Shown one piece after another: positions 41,401-52,800 of a stretch of DNA of 64,000 bases (the first letter of the stretch is position 1; the number at the start of each line of letters is the position of its first letter). Where the stretch lies: positions 51,485,680 to 51,549,679 of the forward strand of contig CM055105.1 of NCBI GenBank assembly GCA_029204225.1. The letters run 5' to 3'. The DNA is from Diphasiastrum complanatum (taxonomy: Eukaryota > Streptophyta > Lycopodiopsida > Lycopodiales > Lycopodiaceae). The position numbers were made by a program, and so were the translations under genes. The notes beneath the pieces are model-generated. The model saw only the letters and a list, made by a program, of their open reading frames with translations. It was not told the DNA's origin and searched no databases.

Positions 41401-44210
41401 TGAATTGAATGTAAATTTGGCTTACTTTGGCCTACATTGTAGTATGACATTTTCGGTTGGATAGCAAGTTTAAGACATTATTTTTTGTATTCATCACATA
41501 CAAGGAAGTTGTAGTGACTACAAAAATAATACTTCTATATACCTATGTACAGCATGTAGTAAGGCATAACACAATTAGGGTATATGATGTGGATAGAAAA
41601 TTTAAAAGATGCAATTGGTTTTTATATTTTGAACTTATACGTTTTTTTTTAAGTTATCATCTTTGGAGCAAGAATAGTTTCTAACAAAAAAATATTTTAA
41701 CAATTTTGAAATTCTTTGCAATGCACATCATTTAGTGACGCATTTTAACCTAAATTGTTATGGAAGATTTATAAGTAGAATTTTCTTTGTGACCAATGTT
41801 CGAGGATGGAAAAAGATCCACAATAAAATTACAATGTTAGTGAGTAAACGTTCTCTACTAACTATTGGATCTACTTATTTTTTAGTAAATCTCTATTCAT
41901 TATTATCATTTGAATACTAGATATATTTCTCAAACAAGTTTGACCTATCCATGTCATGGTATATTCTACAATTGAACTTGGTGCTGGGATAGTCTACTTG
42001 ACCAGTAATTAAATCCTTTCCAGTGCACATCATGTAGTGAGGCATTGTGACCTAAATTGACATGCAAGATTTATAAGCCAAATTTTTTATGTGAATGATA
42101 TTTGAGGATGTAAAAAATCCACAATACAAATTTACTATTAGTGAGCTTAAATATCCTACTAACTATTGGATCAATTTTTTGTTTTTATTAAACATAGTAT
42201 TTTTTGTGTTCATCACATACAAGAAAGTTGTAATAACTACAATTATGCTAATAATATTCCTTTTCAGAGCATGTAGTAAGGCATAACATAATTAGGGTAT
42301 ACGATGTTGAAAAACAATCTATAACATGGAACATGTTTTTATATTCTGATGTTCTAATTTTTCATTTGATATCATTTTTGTGAGCAACGATAGTTTCTAA
42401 CAAAAAATTTACTAACAATATTTAAATCCTTTGCAATGCACATCATTTAGAGAGGCATTGTAATCTAAATTGTCATGCAAGATTTATATGTAAAATTGTC
42501 TTTGTAAACTATGTTTGAGGATGAAAAACAATCCAGACTACAATTTTTAATATTAGTGAGTAAAAATTCTCTAGTAACTACTGGATCTACTTATTTTTGA
42601 GAAAATTGTTATTTATTATTCTCTTTTGAATACTAGATATAGATCTCAAACAAGCAAGACCTATCCATTGTCATACTATATTTGCAATTGAACTTGGTAA
42701 TGGGGTAGTCTACTCGATTCCATGCCTTATTACATCATCATCAAGTTAACACATTGTGATAAATAAAAAACTAACCTTTTTTATAACATACATATACATA
42801 AGCAGAAATGATGTGTCCGTTGCTTTGTGAATTGAAAGACAAAGAATCAAGAGGCTACCTCAAGTACCAAGTTAGAAAATTCTATAGCTGAGTACATGAG
42901 CAATAAGCTTGTTTGTTAGAGAAACATCCTGGCAACTCGTTTGAATTGAATGTAATTTTGGCTTACTTGTCCTACATTGTAGTATGACATTTTTGGTTGG
43001 GTAGCAATTTTAAGACTTAATTTTGTGTATTCATCACATACAAGGAAGTTGTAGTGACTACAACAATAATACTTCTATATACCTATGTACAACATGTAGT
43101 AAGGCATAACACAATTAGAGTATATGATGTGGATAGAAAATCTAATAGATGCAATTGGTTTTTATAATTTGAGCTTATACGTTTTTTTTAGATACCATAT
43201 ATGTGAGCAAGAATAGTTTCTAACAAAAAAAAATTTTAACAACTTTGAAATTCTTTGCAATGCACATCATTTAGTGACGCATTGTAACCTAAATTGTTAT
43301 GGAAGATTTATAAGTAAAATTTTCTCTATGACCAATGTTCGAGGATGGAAAAAGATCCACAATAAAATTATAATGTTAGTGAGTAAATGTTCTCTACTAA
43401 CTATTGGATCTACTTATTTTTTAGTAAATCTCTATTGATTGTTATCATTTGAATACTAGATATATTTTTCAAACAAGTTTGAACTATCCATGTCATGCTA
43501 TATTCTACAATTGAACTTGGTGCTGGGATAGTCTACTCGATTCCATGACTTACATTATCAGCAAGCTAACATTAACATTCTCATAGGTAAATAGAAAACA
43601 TCGTCATTTGGCAAAGAATTGAATAAACTCCAATTTGATCATATTTTCTAATGTTTGTTATAACATTCACCTAAAGACGAAAGATGTTTTGATTGCTTTG
43701 TAAGACAAAGAATCAAGAGGCTACCTCAAGTACCAAGTTTGAAAATTGTATTGCAAAGTGCATGAGCAAGGGAAGCTTGTTTGCTACAGAAACAATCTAG
43801 TGCGTCAACTAAATTCAATCTAATTCTTGGCTGACACTCATGCACATGATACGCACAACGTTTTTGGTAAAGATAGCCAATTTAATACAATATTCACATA
43901 CAAGGAAGCGGTAGTAACTGCAACGATAATACTTCTATTCCTTTGTAGAGCATGTAATATGGCATAATATAATCAGCGTATATATGTTGAAAAACCATCT
44001 CAAAGAAGGAGCATGTTTTGATGTTTTGAGATTCTACTTTTTCTTTTGATATCTTGTTTGTGACCAAGAATAGTTTATAATGAAACATCTTTCACCAATA
44101 ATTAAATCCTTTCCAGTGCACATCATATACCGAGGCATTGTGACCGAAATTGACATGCAAGATTTATAAGCCAAATTTTCTATGTGAATGATATTTGAGG
44201 ATGTAAAAAA

Positions 44211-44910
44211 TGTGAAAGTACTGTACTTTAGGACCATAAATGGATCTACAAAATATCCACGAGTGATTGGATGCTTGCTTAACAATCTATCAAAAAACTA
44301 GACACAAAAAAGTTGATCTAGATTGGCAATTTGACAAACAACAAGCATTAACAATCAAAAGCATTGATAAACATTGAAATCCGAGCCCACACATGTGTAC
44401 TACAGGCTGTAGTACGGCCTTCAACCTGAGAAACAAGTAGAAATTGATTTGGTTTCATTTGAATCACAAAAACTCAATGTACATAGTGAACTAGCTTGAG
44501 ATTGCCAATGAGCTCCAAAAATTTTCTATCTTCTCACTATGGAGAGAGGGAATACATAGCAAATTCGACTTCCTTCTTGAAGTTAGGTGGATTTCCAGCA
44601 TGTAATAAGGAAGTTAACTCACTCTCCTTGACCTAAAATGAAACCCTAGTCTATTTCCTAGAGTCATGCTTGGTAGATAGCTAGTTGGTCAAATTTTCAC
44701 CTTAAATCTAGGATTTAGGTCCTATAAACCAGGAATGACTACCAAATAGACATGACCAGCTCTCTTGACTTGACCTAACCTGCATTAGGAGTGGGTTTCC
44801 ACGTGGCATATTGGGCTTACATGTGTGGAACCCAACTATACACAATATTTACAATGTTCTACATGGTTTTTGATCAAGGTAGATTTGCCAATTTTTGGCA
44901 ATTCTTCACA
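44211..44910 (-). mobile_element. Solo LTR (F family, 700 bp) inside R array
   Basis: Starts TGTGAAAGTACTGTAC and ends ATTCTTCACA. It matches the 3' LTR of element F at 63123-63950 over most of its length. It splits an R unit within an A-rich target (ATGTAAAAAA / AAAATCCACA). The adjoining A runs fit a short target duplication, but its exact length is ambiguous. There is no internal sequence, so it is a recombination product. Confidence 0.85.
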
Positions 44911-45167
44911 AAAATCCACAAAACAAATTTATGATTAGTGAGCTTAAATTTCCTACTACACATTGGATCAACTTTTTGTTTTTATTAAACATTGTTGTTG
45001 ATTATTCTCTTTGAGATGCTAGATATATTTTTCAAGCAAGGTCAACCTACCCATGTCATGTTATATTTTGCAATTGAACTTGGCGTGCACTCGATTCCTA
45101 CAAGCAACAACACTGATGATCTGATGTATACACCCTCACCTCTTCAAAGCATGAAGCTCTGATACTA

Positions 45168-45804
45168 TGTGAAGTTTTAAGCATGTGTGAACTTCACCAC
45201 GCACCCTACAGGATCTTACTGAGGTGTTGTGATTCACAAGATTGATCAAAGAACAGTATGCTTAAAAAATCTAAGGCAAGAGCACAATGGCATACATTTG
45301 ATGAAAAAATCTAACTCTTCACTATGAGAAATGAATGTCAGAAATAATTCTAAGTGTTCAGTATGGGAAAAAGAGGCTGCTCTCAGGTAGAGAGAGAAAA
45401 TCATACATAGGAAACACGGGTAGAGAGAGAATGAGTCCAAAACACCAAAATCTCAATATTCACAATAATGGCAAAACATGACCAACTTTCCCTACATGAG
45501 AGAGACTCGAATTCCTACAGTGGAGTTGCATGGAAAGTTCACTTAACTGAACTAATTCACCTACTAGAGATCCACATGTGTAATTGCATGCATGTATGGT
45601 GCATGTACAGCATGTCAACTCATAAAATTGCCTAGACATGTGTAGATCACAAAAACTACTTTGCATGTTGCATGCACTGATTGCATGTGGCTTGCATGCA
45701 TACAGTAAGACTTTGCATGCTATCTAAACATCTGCATGTCATCATAATTGAACCTATCTAGCTCAAATCCGAGCTACACTATAAGGATATGTGCCCAATT
45801 CACA
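45168..45804 (-). mobile_element. LTR with dense CATGCA motifs (637 bp)
   Basis: The minus-strand primer site (TAGTATCAGAGC, 45156-45167) adjoins its left end TGTGAAG, and its right end is ATTCACA. This marks the 5' LTR of a mostly lost minus-strand copia element. Between 45583 and 45740 TGCATG/CATGCA occurs at least eight times. Short non-R sequence flanks it on both sides (about 45085-45155 and 45805-45900), so a small part of the element body remains. Confidence 0.7.
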
Positions 45805-46773
45805 CTCCTTATATGTACAACATGAATCTAGTGGAAATTATCATGGGCATGATCCCAAACTCGAGATAGGAAGATAATATTTTAATAATCGTCACATCGA
45901 TTTCATGCCTTATTCATCATCATCAAGTTAACACCTTGTGATAAATAAAAAAATAACCTTTTTTATAACATACATATACATAAGCACAAATGATGTGTCC
46001 GTTGCTTTGTGAATTGAAAGACAAAGAATCAAGAGGCTACCTCAAGTACCAAGTTTGAAAATTCTATAGCTAGGTACATGAGCAAGTTAGCTTGTTTGTT
46101 AGAGAAACATTCTGGCAACTCATTTGAATTGAATGTAATTTTGGCTTACTTTGTCCTACGTTGTAGTATGACATTTTTTGTTGGGTAGCAAGTTTAAGAC
46201 ATTATTTTGTGTATTCATCACATACAAGGAAGTTGTAGTGACTACAACAATAATACTTCTATATACCTATGTATAGCATGTAGTAAGGCATAACACAATT
46301 AGGGTATATGATGTGGATAGAAAATCTAAAAGGTGCAATTGGTTTTTATATTTCGAGCTTATACGTTTTTTTTAGATATCATGTATGTGAGGAAGAATAG
46401 TTTCTAACAAAAAAATCTTTTAACAATTTTGAAATTCTTTGCAATGCACATCATTTAGTGACGCATTGTAACCTAAATTGTTATGGAAGAATTATAACTA
46501 GAGTTTTCTTTGTGACCGATGTTCGAGGATGGAAAAAGATCCACAATAAAATCTTAATGTTAGTGAGTAAACGTTCTCTACTAACTATTGGATCTACATA
46601 TATTTTATTAAATCTCTATTGATTATTATCTTTTGAATACTAGATATATTTCTCAAACAAGTTTGACCTATCCATGTCATGCTATATTCTACAATTGAAC
46701 TTGGTGCTGGGATAGTCTACTCAATTCCATGACTTACATTATCACTTCTATTCCTTTGTAGAGCATGTAATAT

Positions 46774-46857
46774 TGTTGAAATTTCACAATTCTAGCTTGA
46801 CCATTTTTGGTCACATGCATTGTAATTGGCAAGAAGGCGATGTAAATAGATGCCACA
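46774..46857 (+). mobile_element. Start of older LTR G, split by element D
   Basis: Starts TGTTGAAATTTCACAATTC within an R unit (after GCATGTAATAT). It continues beyond element D at 51938 after the CCACA duplication. Joined length without element D is about 698 bp. Confidence 0.8.
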
Positions 46858-47672
46858 TGTGAGAAATTGGCAAAATTCTAGCTTGGTATTTTTTATGATA
46901 GAAGTTTGTAAGTGAATCTCACATGTGTGGAGGATGTTCCCACATGTGGAGAATTGTAAAGTAAATCAAAATGTTTGATATAGGGGTCTCATAGAATTTC
47001 ATAGTCAAGCATTTAGGTGTAGGATGTTGATAGGGTCAAATTTGGCATAGATGGCAAATTATCCATTTCCACTTGTAATGCCAATATTGAGCCAAAATAG
47101 AGCCAAACTTGTGCCAATTAGAGTGTAGACAAGTGTCATGATTTTGTTTGATGAAGCTTAAGAGGTCCAATAGGATTTAGAGGTGGAACCTTGTGAGGTC
47201 TAATAGAAAATTGAGATGTGCTTGAATATAGTCCAATAGAATTTAGAGGTGCATGGATCAATGGTCCAATAGAATTAAGAGGTGGCAAAGTGTGATCCAA
47301 TCATAGTTAAGCATAGTGGTAGCTCATGAATCTATTAGTATCATTGTACTCCTCCTTTTGGATCTAATTGATTTTGAGATTGAGTGGATTTTGAGTGTCA
47401 TTTCTAGCTTTCTCTCTCTACCCGAGAGCTCATGATGGTTTTTCTCTCTCTACCCGAGGAGAGCAGTTTGTTTTTACTTAGAATACTTTTGGAACACTTC
47501 CCGCACGTGTGAGTGAGAGTTGGAAGTGATTGAATGCATGTAGTAGTGTGTTTTTGCCATAGAATCAAAGATAGATCTTGAATCTCAATCTAGTCTTGAT
47601 CTTGGTGCATCTACACACCTTAGGAGATCACAAGTACATGTTGTGGACAGTCCACACGTGTGAAATTCAACA
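46858..47672 (+). mobile_element. 5' LTR of element D (815 bp)
   Basis: TG...CA. It holds CACATGTGTGGAGGATG and CCCACATGTGG near its start and CGCACGTGTGAG near 47503. CACACGTGTGAAATTC lies just before its end. Confidence 0.92.
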
Positions 47673-47685
47673 TGGTATCAGAGCC
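47673..47685 (+). other. Primer-binding site of element D
   Basis: TGGTATCAGAGCC after the 5' LTR. The leader 47686-48428 has no gene and includes CAGACACGTGTGAGG near 47857. Confidence 0.93.
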
Positions 47686-48428
47686 TATCTAAGATTATCA
47701 TGCATTTTGATCCATTTGAGTGAAAACTATTCATCAATCTTGAGCTAGAAATTGTCAAGGCCCATTTTCCTAGCTATCTTGTTCAATTTTGGATCAAAAG
47801 AGATCAAAAGGATATTGATTGGGTCTGACCTGGTACTGTACGGAATCAGGTGCTCAGACACGTGTGAGGAACATCCAATTTCAGTTTGGGAGTTCTCTTT
47901 CATGTTTGATCCAAAAATCTTGCTAGATAGCTTGTTTTGAAGCTATTTTGTCTAGTTTCTGATGCAATCAGTTTCATTCCATTTGGTTGAGCCAATCAAA
48001 AGTTATAAGCTTTTGAAGAGGGTTAGGTAGGGCACCTAGACCTGGGTGGACACATTTGGTTTGGTCAAAAGATTGCTTGTTTGATCCAAAATCACAGTTG
48101 AATGCTTACCAATCTCATCTATATGTGATCTAGGCACTATTTTGAGATCTTAGCCATTTTGTTTCATGCAATATCATTGTATTTGAGTCAAATTTGGTTT
48201 CTTAGTGTATTTTACACGTGCTAAGAGTGTTTGATCCTAACTTTGCCCATACTCCATCATTTGATGTGAAGTAGATCTAGTTTTGGAGAGATTGAGATAG
48301 CTAGTGAGAATCATCTCACAGTTTGTTGCAAGATCTTGCATAGGAGATGGTAGCACACCATTATTGGATCCTATAGTGAGAGAGAAGCAACATTTTTTGT
48401 TCATCACTTTTATTTATCTCCACTTTAC

Positions 48429-49100
48429 ATGACTTCAATGAGTTCATACTTGTTGCAACCAAGTGAGAGATTGTCTACTTCCAATTATTCAATATGGAAG
48501 TTGAGGATGGAGTCCATCTTGATACTCCAAGATGTGATGGACATTGTACTTGGGATTGAAGAGGAGCCTCAAGTCCTTCAAGAAGTACAAAAATACAAGA
48601 AGAGAGCTAGGATGGCTCTCCACTACATTAAGATGAATGTCTCTAATGAGATATTGAGGGAGATTGGTGATTGTTCTACATCCAAGGAAGCTTGGGATTG
48701 TCTCAAGTCCATCTATGAGGCTAAGAACACCTCTAGGCTCCTCACTCTTAGAAATCAAATATTCCAAAGTAGTCAAAAGAGTGATGATAGTGCATCTAAT
48801 TATGTTTTGAGAGATATTCATAGGGAGCTTGCATGTATTGGTGACTCAATCAATCAAAGTGAGCTAGTCCAAGTCATTCTCAATGGCTTGAGAGATGAAT
48901 ATGACAACCTTGTCCAATCCTATGCTATTAAGGAGGAGCTACCAAGTTTGGAGGCCCTTAAAAGTGTGCTTATTTCTGAAGAATCAAGACAAGAGTACAA
49001 ACTCTTGAGGATGGACAAGCTATCACTCAATCATGATGATGGCAAAGTTCTATTTGCCAAGACAAAGAGAGGAGTAAGAAGCAACACCATCACTTCTTAA
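48429..49100 (+). pseudogene. gag of element D (frameshifted at its end)
   Basis: 223 codons from MTSMSSYLLQPSERL, a standard copia gag with the conserved 'WDCLKSIYEAKNTSRLLTLR' block and an 'EELPSLEALKSVL' helix. It ends early by a frameshift near 49070. The zinc knuckle and the rest continue in the next frame from about 49100. Compared with element C, the basic region before the knuckle is shortened and scrambled. Whether the shift is a defect or a programmed step cannot be told from one copy. Confidence 0.85.
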
Positions 49101-49173
49101 TGACAAAGCTAAAGACCAAGATGGAGAGGAGGAGGATACCTCTCATGCTTCTAATTCAAATCTCAAGAAGAAG

Positions 49174-50865
49174 ATGATCAAGTGCTTTTATTGTGGCAAG
49201 AAAGGCCATTATGCCACCAATTGCTTCAAGAAGAACAATCAACTCAATCAAGCCAACATCACCAATGAGAAACAAGACTATATTGCAAGTGATGGAGAAG
49301 GCTCTCTTATGGCATCAAGCTTCTCCTCTTCCACCTTCAACAAGGATGACTCATGGTATATTGATAGTGGAGCATCTTCACATATGTGTGGCTCCAAGAA
49401 CTTTTTTTCATCTATTATGCCTTATGATGGAGTCAAGAAGACCATATACTTTGCAAGTAAGCATGAGTGCAATATTGAAGGAGTAGGGATTATTCCCTTG
49501 AAGCTTGCATCTTCTAAAGATCTCTTTCTCAACAATGTTCTTTTTGTCCCAAAGCTTACAAAGAACATCTTAAGTGTTGGCCAACTTCTTGATAGTGGCT
49601 TTGATGTCAATTTCAATATTGACAATTGTGTGATTAAGAAGGATGGTGAGATCCTTGCATATGGATCAAGATTTGAAGGCATCTACAAATTTGATCCAAG
49701 TGAGAGTGCAAACTCTCTTGATGTTTCTTATATTTCCAATATTTCAAAGGAGGAGGATTACACAAGATGCACATATCTTCTCTCTTCAAGTATTATGGTG
49801 TATGATTATTCCTTATTATTCAAAGCATATGTTGAGAAGAAATTCTCATTGAAGATCAAAGCTTTGAGGAGTATTGGAGCTCTTGAAGGAATAGCACCAT
49901 ATGAAGTTCTATTCAAGATGAAGCCTAAGGTTGATCACCTTAGTGAACTTGGTAGTGCTTGCTTTGCATATATTCCCTTGGAAACAAGAAGGAAGGATGA
50001 TCCAAGCTCATGGATCATGATTGGATACTCATCCATCAAGGAGGCCTTTAGTGTCTTTACACTCTCTATTTCAAATGTGATGGTGAATAGATATGTCATA
50101 TTGCATGAAGATTCAATCTTGGAAGTGGCCGAGATCAAGGCTTCTCAAGAAGCATCACAAGTTATCCTTTTTGAAGATATTCAAGTTATGATGGGGCCAA
50201 TGTGTGAGGAGGAGTTTCTTCTTCATATGATTTCAAGAAGATCTTCAAGATGCATGGCCAAGTCTTTATGGCTCACCTTACATGGAAAAGAGAGGCATCT
50301 TTCATGTTGTATCTACTACAACACATTCATATATGCTTCTCTTCCTTTGCTTGAAATGCTATCTTGCTTCATTGAATTTTTTGGATCTCAAAGTTCAAGA
50401 AAAGCTATACTAGTTTTGTATGATGCTTATGGTATGGACATGTTTCTTGTAATTATTGACTTGGATGTGTTTCCAATACTTTTTGAAAGCAAGATATTGT
50501 ATTGTCAAAATTATGCTCTTGGTTCTAGTAAGAACAAGATTGAGCTTGGTACTCACTTTTTTGAAAATCATGCTTTCACATGTTTTGAGGCAAATTGTAA
50601 ACTCCTCTTGAGATTAAGTGAAGCATCCAAAGTAGACACTTACATCCTTGAGAGAGTAACTAGCCTAAAAAAGATCAAGATAGTCTTTGATATCAAGATT
50701 AAATCCATCATGGATATAGTTCATTGTATGTGGACTAGTCAAGCTAGAAAGCATAATCTTGATAATCATCATTGTTTCACATCTTATGATCTTGATCTCC
50801 ATGATCCTTATGAGGCTTGGAAGCCTCAGATTTCTCTATTTATGGTGCATCCATCATGCAAGTGA
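49174..50865 (+). CDS. PR, gapped IN and X domain of element D
   Basis: A 563-codon frame. It has a zinc knuckle CFYCGKKGHYATNC near its start and the protease motif 'WYIDSGASSHM' at ~60. Integrase follows with two gaps: the HHCC domain is missing, and so is most of the catalytic core after 'KIKALRS' ('DGGGEY' and 'NGVAERKN' are absent). The C-terminal 'PLETRRKDDPSS' survives. The linker 'SSRCMAKSLWLTLHGKERH' matches the linker of normal elements and the start of element E's frame. After 'SSRKAILVLYDAY', equivalent to the start of reverse transcriptase, it enters the X domain ('FEANCKLLLRLSEASKVDTY', then 'YDLDLHDP'). The matching sequence continues in other frames to a TGA near 51085, so the end is frameshifted. 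Confidence 0.85.
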   Translation: MIKCFYCGKKGHYATNCFKKNNQLNQANITNEKQDYIASDGEGSLMASSFSSSTFNKDDSWYIDSGASSHMCGSKNFFSSIMPYDGVKKTIYFASKHECNIEGVGIIPLKLASSKDLFLNNVLFVPKLTKNILSVGQLLDSGFDVNFNIDNCVIKKDGEILAYGSRFEGIYKFDPSESANSLDVSYISNISKEEDYTRCTYLLSSSIMVYDYSLLFKAYVEKKFSLKIKALRSIGALEGIAPYEVLFKMKPKVDHLSELGSACFAYIPLETRRKDDPSSWIMIGYSSIKEAFSVFTLSISNVMVNRYVILHEDSILEVAEIKASQEASQVILFEDIQVMMGPMCEEEFLLHMISRRSSRCMAKSLWLTLHGKERHLSCCIYYNTFIYASLPLLEMLSCFIEFFGSQSSRKAILVLYDAYGMDMFLVIIDLDVFPILFESKILYCQNYALGSSKNKIELGTHFFENHAFTCFEANCKLLLRLSEASKVDTYILERVTSLKKIKIVFDIKIKSIMDIVHCMWTSQARKHNLDNHHCFTSYDLDLHDPYEAWKPQISLFMVHPSCK

Positions 50866-51110
50866 AACTTTCAAGGCAAAGATCATCATCAAGCATGGAG
50901 GAAGCCCATGATAATAGTGGCATATTGGTGGAGCACTCTTCAAAGGCATTGGCAAGAGATCTCTACCAAAGAGATCTTATCATGGATATGGTGAGGGTGC
51001 TGCTATGATGGATTCCTTGGCTGATCTTCACTTCTTATGCATACCAAAGGATCCACTCAAAAAGATTTACAAACTTCTCAAGTGATCTAGTACCTTTCCA
51101 AGCTATTTTT

Positions 51111-51120
51111 TGAGGAGGAG
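51111..51120 (+). other. Polypurine tract of element D
   Basis: TGAGGAGGAG directly before the 3' LTR, identical to that of element A. Confidence 0.92.
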
Positions 51121-51937
51121 TGTGAGAAATTGGCAAAATTCTAGCTTGGTATTTTTATGATAGAAGTTTGTAAGTGAATCTCACATGTGTGGAGGATGTT
51201 CCCACGTGTGGAGAATTGTAAAGTAAATCAAAATGTTTGATATAGGGGTCTCATAGAATTTCATAGTCAAGCATTTAGGTGTAGGATGTTGATAGGGTCA
51301 AATTTGGCATAGATGGCAAATTATCCATTTCCACTTGTAATGCCAATATTGAGCCAAAATAGAGCCAAACTTGTGCCAATTAGAGTGTAGACAAGTGTCA
51401 TGCTTTTTTTTGATGAAGCTTAAGAGGTCCAATAGGATTTAGAGGTGGAACCTTGTGAGGTCCAATAGAAAATTGAGGTGTGCTTGAATATAGTCCAATA
51501 GAATTTAGAGGTGCATGGATCAATGGTCCAATAGGATTAAGAGGTGGCAAAGTGATCCAATCATAGTTAAGCATAGTGGTAGCTCATGAATCTATTAGTA
51601 TCATTGTACTCCTCCTTTTGGATCTAATTGATTTTGAGATTGAGTGGATTTTGAGTGTCATTGAATTTCTAGCTTTCTCTCTCTACCCGAGAGCTCATGA
51701 TGGTTTTTCTCTCTCTACCCAAGGAGAGCAGCTTGTTTTTACTTAGAATACTTTTGGAACACTTCCCACACCTGTGAGTGAGAGTTGGAAGTGATTGAAT
51801 GCATGTAGTAGTGTGTTTTTGCCATAGAATCAAAGATAGATCTTGAATCTCAATCTAGTCTTGATCTTGGTGCATCTACACACCTTAGGAGATCACAAGT
51901 ACATGTTGTGGACAGTCCACACGTGTGAAATTCAACA
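51121..51937 (+). mobile_element. 3' LTR of element D (817 bp)
   Basis: Differs from the 5' LTR by small indels (a 5-bp GAATT-type insertion near 51665, loss of TG near 51553) and about ten substitutions by eye. Confidence 0.92.
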
Positions 51938-52556
51938 CCACACGTGCAAATCACGTAGGATGCTTTCCAGAGACTTCATTCCACATATTACATTGTGATA
52001 GCATCTTTGAAATGAGGCCAAAGTGTGCTTAGATAAGCTAAAGAAATTCTAGGAGCTACAAATAGCATGTTTTACATTGTTTTTGGATCCTGAGATCTTG
52101 ACCCCATATTAGGGTGGATCCAATGACCTATTAGGTTAGACGTTAGGGTTAGGTGATGATAAGTATAGAGATTCCCTAAAACGTTCAGATCCAAGCTTGA
52201 AATGTATAAATGTATGATGGGATTTCCATCCAAATATGAAGAAAAGTCAAGTTTTTCCACTTCTATCAACATTGTCTTTTGGTGGCGAGTTCTGCTATTG
52301 GATATGAGTTTTCTTATGCATTAACTGCTTGGTTTGGAAGGTACTGAACCTGTTTACAGGTCTAAGAAACTTGTTGTACTTTACTTTGGTTCATTTGATC
52401 AAATCTATGTGCCTAATGTGGATTTAAATGCCAAATTTGCTAGTTTTGGTAACTAGTCTTGATTCTAGCTCATAGTTTGGATCTAGATCTTTGATTTGTG
52501 CATCCTCCATCACTTTTAGGATTGATTGGGATTCATTTTGTTGTAAAATTTTGTCA
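51938..52556 (+). mobile_element. Rest of LTR G
   Basis: Continues LTR G after element D and ends AATTTTGTCA. TGGTATTAGAGCC at 52557 is the primer site. Related to the LTR at 17343-18179. Confidence 0.8.
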
Positions 52557-52800
52557 TGGTATTAGAGCCTAATCAAGAGTGAACTTTAGATTTGATTTTC
52601 TCAAGCTTAGATCCTAGATTTGAGTAGTATTGGCTTTGTCCTTGTTACTAGTTACTAATCTAGTGATTGTACTTCCAAATTTGGTTCCATTTGAGTGAAA
52701 ATAGATCAAAGGGAACTTGTTTTGCTGAGTTATAGCTGTAGGAACCGAGATTGACCCATTTCCATTCAACCAAACCAAATTAGAAAGTTCTTATGAGCGA

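Larger units (their letters stand above)
38570..46773 (+). repeat. R array: diverged tandem repeats of ~0.86 kb
   Basis: A unit of about 815-867 bp repeats with insertions and deletions. The best conserved part is AGACAAAGAATCAAGAGG followed by CTACCTCAAGTACCAAG, at 39093, 39959, 40819, 41295 (variant), 42837, 43703 and 46019. A second marker, GTAGTCTACTCGATTCCATG, recurs with the same period. The 41295 unit is shorter (about 480 bp). Two LTRs interrupt the array. Short frames within units recur only because the units do, and no gene is supported. Confidence 0.8.
46858..51937 (+). mobile_element. Complete RT-less copia element D (5080 bp) with CCACA target duplication
   Basis: 5' LTR 46858-47672 and 3' LTR 51121-51937 both start TGTGAGAAATTGG and end ATTCAACA. 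CCACA lies before (46853-46857) and after (51938-51942). Primer site and polypurine tract are intact. Inside are gag, protease, an integrase with two large gaps, and the X domain. There is no reverse transcriptase or RNase H. The LTRs differ at roughly a dozen places by eye, so it moved fairly recently and therefore in trans. It sits inside LTR G. Confidence 0.93.

Noticed and set aside
38570-46773. CRISPR-like array
   Set aside because: The units are ~0.86 kb and diverged, with no short uniform repeats or unique spacers. The genome is eukaryotic.
49643-49852. Second frame over the element D integrase
   Set aside because: Shadow of the real polyprotein frame. It has no copia motif.
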